Origin: Anthopleura xanthogrammica
Lineage: Eukaryota > Cnidaria > Anthozoa > Actiniaria > Actiniidae
Assembly: GCA_964019055.1 (NCBI GenBank)
Contig: OZ025213.1
Coordinates: 2,358,769 to 2,422,768 of the forward strand
Direction: 5' to 3'
Length of the DNA stretch: 64,000 nucleotides
The translations under genes and the position numbers were made by a program. Shown here one piece after another: positions 9,954 to 19,300 of this stretch (the first letter of the stretch is position 1; each line of letters begins with the position of its first letter). The notes below the pieces were generated by a model. It did no database searches, was not told where the DNA came from, and saw only the letters and a list, made by a program, of their open reading frames with translations.

Positions 9954-12115
9954 AAGTTTACAACATTAATCCGTCTAATAGAAGATATTATGGATTACTT
10001 AGTTCAAGTGAACCAATCGTTGATTTTATTAGCAGTAGATTTCCAGAAGGCCTTTGACAGTATAGAAAGAAATTATATTTTTGCTACTTTAAAACATTTT
10101 GGATTTGGTCCACAATTTATAAAATGGATTAGAGTGCTTCTGAAGGAGAATATGGCTTGTGTTTTAAATAACGGAACTGCTACAAATTTCTTTGAGATCA
10201 AGAGGGGCACCAGACAGGGAGACCCTATTTCCCCGTACATCTTTATCCTTGTAATTGAAACGCTTGCCACTCTCATTAGGAAAAACGAAGAGATTCACGG
10301 GTTTAGAGCTGATGGTAATCATAAAAAGATAACACTCTTTGCTGATGACACCACTCTTTTTCTTAAAGATTTAAATTCCTTGGATATGGCTCTCGGGGCA
10401 TTAAACACCTTTTACCAGCACTCATCACTTAAAGTGAATAATTCGAAATCAGAAGCCGCATGGCTAGGCAAAGATAATCCAGAGAACCCGAGGACTGATT
10501 CGATTAAATGGGTTGACCTTTATCAGCAGAGTGTTAAAATTTTAGGGATTCACTTTTCTTATAATAGAAATATTAGGGATGCAAATAACTTTGATAAGGT
10601 TTTTGAAAATTTTAAAACAGTGTTATCTATATGGAGAATGCGTAGTTTAACACTTTATGGCAGAATATTGGTGGTAAAGTCTTTGGCACTATCAAAACTC
10701 TATTATATATGCTCAAAAATTGATGTCTCTGATAAATTTATAGCAAGGGTAAAAAAAGAAATAAGTGATTTTATTTGGCATGGTAGGAAACCAAAAATCA
10801 AATACAATACTTTGATTGGTGACTACAAAGAAGGAGGACTAAGACTACCTGATTTCGAGTCTTACATTAAAACAAATCGCTTAAAGTGGGCTTTTAAACT
10901 GTTTAATGGTGAGGAAAGACCCTGGAAAATAATACCTTCTTTATGGTTAAATAGAATAGGTGGAGTTAAATCAATTGGGTATAACTTCGATCCAAAAAAA
11001 ATCCCTACAATAGCTACGATGTTTTATAAAAACTTGCTAACAAACTGGGCAAAAGTTTTTGATACTAGAGGACGTGTTGATAATTATAAGGATATCTTAG
11101 AGCAACCACTATGGAATAATAGGTGTATAAATAATAACCATCAACTAGCTTCTAAGGGGATATGGCACTTGAGTGACCTGTGTGACGATTCTCTCCTTTT
11201 TCATTGGCAGACTATGGAGACCAAGGGTGTAGAAGCTGACTATTATTTTTATTGGGTGTGTTTAGTTTCGGCAATTCCTCCTCAGTGGAAGGTGATGTTA
11301 AAAGATCGCACAGAAAACGGTCAAAAAATGTCACTAATGGAAATACTTGCATCGGCAGCAAAGAAAAAGCAAAATAACCTTATATACAGGGAAATGATTG
11401 GGAAAAAATTCCAAAAGCCCACCGCACAAAGCAATATAGAAAAAAGAATTGGGAATGTTATTACAAACTGGGAAAACATATACTTGCGCATATATAGTTC
11501 AGTAATAGACACATACACAAGATGCTTTCAGTTCAAAATATTAAATAATTGTTTGTATCTAAACAAAGATTTATTTCGTTTTAAATTAATACCACTGCCA
11601 AATTGCTCGTTCTGCTCCACTCATACCGAATCGGTTGATCATCTTTTCATAGAGTGCATGGAATCCAAAAATTTTTATTTCCAAATTAAAACTTGGCTTT
11701 ATCAATTTGATATAATCTTGCCAGAACTAAATATTGCTAACATTATATTGGGCGTAGAGTCGAAAAAGTGTGAAGCTTTGATCAATCAGATACTTATTAT
11801 ATACAAACTACTATTATATAAATATAGATCACAAGGGAAAATACCAACACTACATCTGTTTCTTAACCACCTAAGGCTGACACAAACAATAGAATATAAA
11901 ATTGCTTTGAAGAGGGGAAAACTTGTAAATCACTTAAGTAAATGGGAAAAACTAATATGCTCTGACACCTGTAAAAACTAGTAATCTGTTATTAGCCTTG
12001 TTAATATTACTTTTTTCTTTTTTGTTATTGAATATTAATTGTTGTAAATTTGTATAGTGATTAATTTATTAAAGATTATAAAAAAAAAAAAAAAAAAAAA
12101 AAGTTTACAACATTA
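9954..12115 (+). mobile_element. 5'-truncated L1/Tx1-like LINE with target-site duplication
   Basis: The 15-bp sequence aagtttacaacatta occurs at 9954-9968 immediately before the element and again at 12101-12115 directly after a poly(A) tail of about 21 A. That is a textbook target-site duplication from target-primed reverse transcription. The insert proper is about 9969-12100. It lacks the endonuclease and the start of the reverse transcriptase, the usual outcome of 5' truncation. The retained frame is intact and the duplication copies are identical, so the insertion is probably young. Confidence 0.93.
9969..11981 (+). pseudogene. LINE reverse transcriptase, 5'-truncated ORF
   Basis: An uninterrupted frame of about 670 codons enters inside the reverse transcriptase and runs to a stop at 11979-11981. 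Visible blocks are DFQKAFDSI (palm aspartate), GTRQGDPISPYIF, the catalytic FADD box, LGIHF, and the thumb/connection region with WHGRKPKIKY and GGLRLPDF. Near the C-terminus is a CCHC-type zf-RVT motif (CSFC-x7-H-x4-C). The upstream endonuclease and fingers region is missing, and the frame's first codons (before 9969) come from flanking DNA with no ATG, so this copy cannot be autonomous. L1/Tx1-type affiliation is judged from the GGLRLP and zf-RVT blocks and is moderate. Confidence 0.88.
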
Positions 12116-12745
12116 TCATACAACATTGACAATGATGTTACCAAACAACACAACATCACTAAACAACACTACATAACTACAACTGCATATAACCACACAT
12201 AATATAACCACATAACGGCAAAACATCACCACAACACTACATAACTACAGCATATCACCACATCACTAAACAACACAACATCACTACAACATTTTAAATC
12301 AATTAGTTGACTCTGGTTTGTTTTAAAGTATGTTTTTTCAAGACGTTTCGATCTGGACTCAGATCTTCTTCAGTTATCGTTACAACATGCGAACAATAAA
12401 GGCCATGAGTTTAAATTTAGTGATACTAAAATTGTAGACAGAGAACAAAATTGGCACAAGAGACTATTCCTAGAGGCATGGCACTCTGAACTTGATAAGA
12501 ACGCGGGAAATGATCGCATTGCTATACCTAAATTATATAAAATAATTGTAAATTCTAGAATGGCGCGCGCTTAAACAATATTTTCAAATTCTACTCGCGA
12601 TAGTATTATAACGAATTCACTTATCACTACAACATATAGAACCACACAATATATATATATATATAACTGCAAAACATCACCACAACACCAAATAACTACA
12701 ACAAATCACTACAATATATATAACCACACATGTACACAATAACTT
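12116..12745. repeat. A/C-rich degenerate tandem repeat interrupted by a retroelement fragment
   Basis: Loosely repeated words such as acaacatcactaaacaacac and acataactacaac occupy 12116-12293 and resume at about 12625-12745. The two parts are split by the Penelope-like fragment at 12294-12620. Unit length is irregular, so no exact period is claimed. The LINE's target-site sequence is of the same type, so the LINE probably landed at the array edge. Confidence 0.7.
12389..12562 (+). pseudogene. Penelope-like GIY-YIG C-terminal fragment
   Basis: A frame of about 58 codons, without ATG or full domain, reads GHEFKFSDTKIVDREQNWHK and later LFLEAWHSELDKN, NDRIAIPKLY. This resembles the C-terminal end of the GIY-YIG-type endonuclease found in Penelope-like retroelements. 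Just upstream (12340-12372) is gacgtttcgatctggactcag-type sequence, common in such elements. It is a short decayed remnant, too short to classify firmly. Confidence 0.6.

Positions 12746-12830
<85 letters not shown>
12744..12830. repeat. (CT)n microsatellite
   Basis: Almost pure CT dinucleotides over about 87 bp with two small TTT interruptions. Confidence 0.97.
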
Positions 12831-12833
<3 letters not shown>

Positions 12834-13373
12834 GTGTTCTTATCTGGTTATATAGAAGCAGGTGGTGCTGGTTATCAAAAAACAACTCTTAATGTCATAG
12901 AAAATGTCAAGAATAGAAAAAACAATATATATTCATACCGCCCTTCCAACCTTTTTCGTCACCTCAGGAGATTATTTGAATTTGTATATTTTCTTTTAAG
13001 TTGAGCCGCACATGTAAACGTAGTTTTTGTATTTTGAAAAATAATTACATCGACATTCAATACTTTTATACTAAAGAATAGAAGCTGGAGACAAATAATT
13101 TTTTTCCAAGTTTAACCAAATACAAGGTTTTCAATTATATTTTAAGCACCTGTTTGCGATACGTTTTTATGTTTTTATTCATGTGCAAATCGATTCTTTA
13201 AACTATATTTTTAAGGACTGTCGTCTCACTTATAATTTTAGACAATTCAGTAGACTTCCCTATATATTGGAAATGAGCCTAGAAATTATTCATTCGAGGC
13301 ACTAGACAGTGCGGATGTGGTCTGGTATCAGCCATAAGGCATAAGTTGTTTTTAAGATTAACACTCAAGGGAC
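12831..13373. other. upstream region of the receptor gene
   Basis: AT-rich, no exon seen. A TATA-like string (tatatattgg) lies at 13261, about 110 bp before the receptor ATG. It is a possible core promoter but unproven. Confidence 0.4.
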
Positions 13374-14312
13374 ATGGAAACCAATACAAACAATCTTTCT
13401 GTTCAAGAAAAGTGTCCAGAATTATGGAACGAATACGATGTCAAAGTAGACAACAACATTTACATCATCACTACAGTTCTCAATATCATATTATGTGTCC
13501 CTACTTTTCTAATCAATATGATTATGTTCTTAGCCGTTTGGAGAACCTCAGCACTTCGTATGCCATCTAACATCCTCATCTCCGCCTTGGCAATGACAAA
13601 CTTTTTCGTCGGTATCGCATCTCAACCAATATTTTCCATCAACAATCTTAGCATGTTCGTGTTGCACTCTGTTAAGTGTGTCATTCTATATCTGAATGGC
13701 ATCTTTGCAAATCTATTTTGCAGTTTGTCTCTTCTCATATTTACTGCTATCAGCGTCGATCAGTACCTCATGATTCGTCTTCATCTCAGATACAACACCT
13801 TGGTCACCAACAAGAAGACAACCTTTTCTTTGGCTACCTTGCTTTTATTTTCTGGAATTTTTACGGCGTTATCCTTTCTTAACCAGGCAGCATACGTTAT
13901 TTTACTTATGATAATCAACTGCACTTGTTTCATTATTGCAATTATTTCCTATACTAAAATCTACCGAACTGTGATACGACACCAACAAGAAATCCACGAC
14001 CAGACGATGGCTGTTGCCACGAGAGGGGACACCAACAAGGTGCTGGAGTTGGCTCGTTTTAAGAAGCGTACCTTTAACATGATGTGCATCTATATTGTCT
14101 TCCTGAGTTCCTATATCCCATACCTCTGTACTGCGGCACTATTACGGATGCAAACAGAACGAGAAGTATTAATTTTGGGTGTGAAGAACTTTGCTGTTAC
14201 AATCATCTTCTTCAATTCGCTAGTCAATCCTTTGCTGATCTGCTGGAAGATGAGGGATATACGAAATGCTATGAAGCGACTGGTTTGTTTTATGTGCCGA
14301 AAATATGACTGA
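13374..14312 (+). CDS. class A (rhodopsin-like) G protein-coupled receptor
   Basis: Intronless, 312 residues, start in the context gacATGg. Seven hydrophobic spans: about 30-56, 66-88, 100-133, 151-168, 172-195, 233-258 and 266-290. Family signatures are present but altered. TM2 has LAMTN where LAxxD is usual, so the sodium-site aspartate is Asn76. The DRY box reads DQY (129-131). The TM6 CWxP is replaced by a plain SYIP, and TM7 has NPLLI instead of NPxxY (285-289). The second extracellular loop is nearly absent (NQAAY), so the usual TM3-ECL2 disulphide partner seems missing. A very short ECL2 is also seen in melanocortin-type receptors and in the large expanded receptor families of cnidarians. 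The ligand cannot be inferred. AATAAA at about 14517 is a candidate poly(A) signal. Confidence 0.9.
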   Translation: METNTNNLSVQEKCPELWNEYDVKVDNNIYIITTVLNIILCVPTFLINMIMFLAVWRTSALRMPSNILISALAMTNFFVGIASQPIFSINNLSMFVLHSVKCVILYLNGIFANLFCSLSLLIFTAISVDQYLMIRLHLRYNTLVTNKKTTFSLATLLLFSGIFTALSFLNQAAYVILLMIINCTCFIIAIISYTKIYRTVIRHQQEIHDQTMAVATRGDTNKVLELARFKKRTFNMMCIYIVFLSSYIPYLCTAALLRMQTEREVLILGVKNFAVTIIFFNSLVNPLLICWKMRDIRNAMKRLVCFMCRKYD

Positions 14313-15182
14313 GATAGAAAACTGATATCTTTTCTTTCGAATTTTCTTTCGAACGTCTTGATTCTTGGAGTTTCCGCTTTGATTCAGTTGTTCCATTTCA
14401 TACCTTTTCACTGTTTTTTCAACATTTGAAATGACTCACTCAAGCTGCAATGATGCATTATGCTTTCAGTGAACCACTGGTCTTGTCTTTTGAAAGCGTC
14501 TTATCGAGTATATACCAATAAAAAATTTTCAACATATGGTTACAATTTCAATAGCATTTCGAAAATACAAACTAACCATTGCTACTTCAACTCCTTGTTT
14601 AGTATTTAACATTTATTTTGCCAGGCTTCCAACCTATATGGTCATACTAGCTCAGGGCATATTCAGCAGAAAAATACACGATCAAATAAATGATTCTAAA
14701 ATAGCATCACTAGGGCAAGGGGATTTCTTCTCTTAGTCTATTATCTCTTTTTTCACCAATTTTCACACCTTTACAAAATTACGCAATACTGGTTTCGATC
14801 AATTTTGGACCATTGTCACATATATGAAAAATGCAAATTGGTAATTTTTGACCGGCTTTTTAGGCCATTACGCATTAAACAGTGGTTATGATCGATATTG
14901 GATCATTTTTACACCTTTTTAATAAATATGCATTATATATAGAGAATATGAAATAAATCATTTTTGGCCATTTTCAGGCTAAAAAACGATTGAATATAGT
15001 GCACGAGGGATGGAGATATGGAGCCGTATAATCAGGGTACCCATAACTCCCTATCTTGGTTAAGGGTGACGAAAATGTAGAGTCGTATGGCTAGGATACC
15101 CTTATGTTCTTATCTTAAATATCAGGGATCCAAAAGTGAAGCAATATAAAAAGGGCACCCTATATCTTTGAAAAAGGCCAAA
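14313..15182. other. intergenic, degenerate repeats only
   Basis: No gene seen. Near 15000-15180 three diverged copies of a roughly 60-bp motif (gagatatggagccgtataatcagggtaccc and variants) precede the satellite and may be its decayed edge. Confidence 0.5.
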
Positions 15183-16168
15183 ATCGATCAAAACCACGGG
15201 CTATAGTCCATGCTTTCTGATCAAAAACCATCTTTTTTTTTTGAAAAAATACACCTTGGTTATTGGGTGTCAGAACGTAGTCCACAATCGATCAAAACCA
15301 TGGGCTATACTCCATGCTCTGTGCACAAAAACCATCTATTTTTGAAAAAATACACCTTGGTTATTGGGCGTAAGAAAGTAGTCCAAAATCGATCAAAACC
15401 ATGGGCTATACTCCATGCTTGCTGATCTAAAACCATGGTTGTTTTTTTTTAAGAAATACACCTTGGTTATTAGGCGTCAGAAAATTAAGCCATATAACCA
15501 TGGAATTTGAAAATATACCCTAGAGAAATTGGATGAAAAAAGACCAAAATCGATCAAAACCATAAGCTATAGTCAAATCATGCTTTCTAATCAAAAACCA
15601 TCTTTTTTTCTGAAAAAATACACTTTGGTTATTGGGTGTCAGAAAATGAAGCCATATAACCATGGAATTTGAAAATATACCCTAGAGAAATTGGATGAAG
15701 CAGACAGAAATCGATCAAAACCATGGGATATAGTCCATGCTTTCTTATCAAAAACCATCTATTTTTTTATTTTTTTTAATACACCTGGTTATAGGACGTT
15801 AGAAAGTGAAGCCATACCAGCCAGAAATCGATCAAAACCATGGGATATAGTCCAGTCTTTCTTAACAAAAAACATCTTTTTTTCTGAAAAAATACACCTT
15901 GGTTATTGGGTGTCAGATAGTGAAGCCATATAACCATGGAATTTGAAGGCATTCACGAGAGGGATTGAATGAAAAAAACTATGAAAAAAGACCAAAATCG
16001 AACAAAACCATGGGCTATAGTCCATGCTTTCTAATCAAAAAACATCTTTCAGTTTTTTTGAAAAAATACACCTTGGTTATTGGGTGTCAGAAAGTGAAGC
16101 CATATAACCATGGAATATGGAGGCATTCACGACGGGGATTGGATGAAAAAATCTATGAAAAAAGACTA
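15183..16168. repeat. satellite array, degenerate copy (3' flank of gene A)
   Basis: About seven irregular copies of the same monomer that makes the large array at 25476-34003, marked by cgatcaaaaccatgggctat followed by agtccatgc and by ttggttattgggtgtcag. Spacing between copies varies from about 100 to 170 bp, so this array is older or decayed compared with the other. It ends at the same unique sequence (tatcccttcacttct) as the large array. Confidence 0.92.
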
Positions 16169-16382
16169 AATATCCCTTCACTTCTCATGTTGGTTATTGG
16201 AGATGGTTATTGGTTATTGGTTGATTATCTTCTCTAGATAACTAAAAAATAACTATAATTGTGTTTTTGTAGGTATTTATTCTTCAATTGTAAATAATGA
16301 ATGAATACTTGTCGTCGATATCTCCTGTTCCATTCATTCGGTCTTTTTGATTCAGACTCTTGTCACTGGAAAAAATAAGTAA

Positions 16383-19300
16383 TTAATAACTACCTTTGCA
16401 ATCTTTAAGGCTCTTAGCCCCACGCCCGACAGTGCTTGTACCGTCAGGACAGACCTTACAATACACCTGACCCTCCACGTCTTGGTAGGTACCATTGGTA
16501 CATGGCAGACAGGCTTCGTCGTCTGTACTGTAATATGTTCCTACAGAACAGTCAACTGAAAGAGAATTCATAGTGGATGAGAGTCACGCATGCCCAGATG
16601 TTGATTAAACGACAGGGCTTAATAATATTTACACGACTTTCTGGAACTAGCAAGCACGTTAACAGTATTTACTAGTTCTTCTTTTAAATACTTGAGGGAT
16701 GGCTTCAAAACAGTAGTCCCCTTCACAGTTCCCTGCGCCAGCTTGAAAGGTAGCCGAAAGGTTTCTATCATTGCAAGGTCACTTCAAGTCTTTCTTAGGT
16801 TTTTCGGAACGTTCCGATCGGAATGACACATACCATCTTTTTTCCAACCAGAATTTCCGGTTTTTCAGGTTAGATAATAAGTATCCCTGATTTCCCCTAT
16901 TACTTGCTTACCACAAACTGAACGATCCAATCCCGATCCACTGCCCTTTTTAACCACCACTACCTTCCCTATTGCGCATGCGCCTTTGACATCGTCATCC
17001 TCAACATCCACAGTATCTGCCTGAACTTTCATTACCGATGATGCTGCACGCTAAGAAACGGAATAAATAAATCCAATCAAAAATGTTCCAAAAATTATAT
17101 GACCGAATACCAACATCTTCAGTATCATGTTGTTTACTTCATGCTGCATGTTGCTTTCCAAGCTTAAAATGTATTATATTTATATGTAAATAATGTAAAT
17201 ACAGATGAAAATATGCTGGAAAAATCTGCAGACAAAGTTTGGGAAAATTACATATTGTTGTGACCTTTCGCTGATTGAAATCACATCACCCACACTGCAT
17301 TTCGGGCTTGGTATACAACATGCAACATGCAACATGCAACATGCAACATGCAACATGCAACATGCAACATGCAACATGCAACATGCAACATGCAACATGC
17401 AACATGCAACATGCAACATGCAACATGCAACATGCAACATGCAACATGCAACATGCAACATGCAACATGCAACATGCAACATGCAACATGCAACATGCAA
17501 CATGCAACATGCAACATGCAACATGCAACATGCAACATGCAACATGCAACATGCAACATGCAACATGCAACACCTTTACCAGCTGTATATGATAGCTTTA
17601 ATAGCTGTATATGATGACAGAAAAAAAAACGAAATTTACCTTAATGGCGTCGTCCACAAGCTTTTTATTACCAAGCATTTTTTGCTCGATATCTTTTAAC
17701 TTCTGTTTTTTAATGCTTGACGAGTCTGGACTAAGATCTATGACTTTCATTTCAATAGCGATAACATAAGCATTCTCATCAAGTCCACGTCTTTTTCGTT
17801 TGCTGTTCTTGCCGCAGTAAACCTAAGATCGAGGAAAAAATGAACTACTTTGTATATTTTCATCATACTTCCCAATATATACCCACTGCACGTGACGTCA
17901 AAGCAGCTCAATTTGGAGGAAAAGATATAAAAAATTACAATCTCCTGAGAATTGGAACTTATTGTTTTGTCCTCCAAATTGAGCTGCATTCCGAAGTGCT
18001 ACAAGGGGTCTATAATGAACTAAATTATCTTTGTTCTGGTGTCTAAGCATCAACCAAAGTGTTTCGATAACATTGTCGGAAAGTACAAACTTTTAAAGGA
18101 CACGTGTCTATGGAATGTCCTGGAAACGCCTTGATTGATGTCCACCAAAACCTACTCTGTCGCAAAGACGATTCCACGCGTGAATTGAAAACGATGTACC
18201 GCCGTAAAACTGAGTGGCTAACAGATTTTGGTCCAAGATGTTAAATGGGAAATTATAGAAGTTGATTTTTATGCAGGGAGGAAAACCGAAGAACCAGGAA
18301 AAAACCGCCGAGCCCCCCTCTCAAGGTACAGGTGAGGGAAGAGCCAATAATTTAACTGACCTTGACATTACCGAGTTGGCATTCCACGTTGTTGTTGCCA
18401 AAGCAAGAAAACATGCTGCTCAACATATAATCATGTCTTATGAATTCGAGGAATTGATCTTTAATTTGTTTCTGTGTTTGTTTGTTGCCAGACAAACAGC
18501 TGCCAGCATAGACCTTGACTTTCTTGGCTACTCCAGTTGGGGAACTTTTAACTGCAAGTCAAAGGAAACTTGTTACCGACTCGTGCACAAAACCATTCCC
18601 TTAAGGATGGTCAAATCCACTATAGTGAACATCATCCAACATGGCTGCCACTTTTATTACCTTAGGAATGATTACAAACCACCTATAGTGAACATCACCC
18701 AACATGGCTGCCACTTTTATTCCCTTAGGAATGATTAAAAACCACTTATAGTGAATACCAACCAACATAGCTGCCACTTTTATTCCGTTAGGAATAATTA
18801 CAAACCACCTATAGTGAACATCATCCAACATGGCTGCCACTTTTATTCCCTTTGGAATGATTACAAACCACCTATAGTGAACATCATCCAACATGGCTGC
18901 CACTCTTATTCCCTTAGGAATGATTACAAACCACCTATAGTGAACATCATCCAACATGACTGCCACTTTTATTCCCTTAGGAATGATTCCAAACCACCTA
19001 TAGTGAACATCATCCAACATGGCAGCTACTTTTATTCCCTTTGGAATGATTACAAACCACCTATAGTGAACATCATCCAACATGGCTGCCACTTTTATTC
19101 CCTTTGGAATGATTACAAACCACCTATAGTGAACATCGTCCAACATGGGTGCCACTTTAGTTTATTCCCTTTGGAATGATTACAAATCACCTATAGTGAA
19201 CATCACCCAACATGGCTGCCACTTTTATTCCGTTAGGAATAATTACAAACCACCTATAGTGAACATCATCCAACATGGCTGCCACTTTTATTCCCTTTGG

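Noticed and set aside
9948..9968. Start of the LINE frame at 9948
   Set aside because: The codon is TTG and the first residues come from the target-site duplication, so this is not a real start.
17180..17699. Frames of repeated MQHATCN and MLHVACC
   Set aside because: Products of the CAACATG heptamer array read on both strands.
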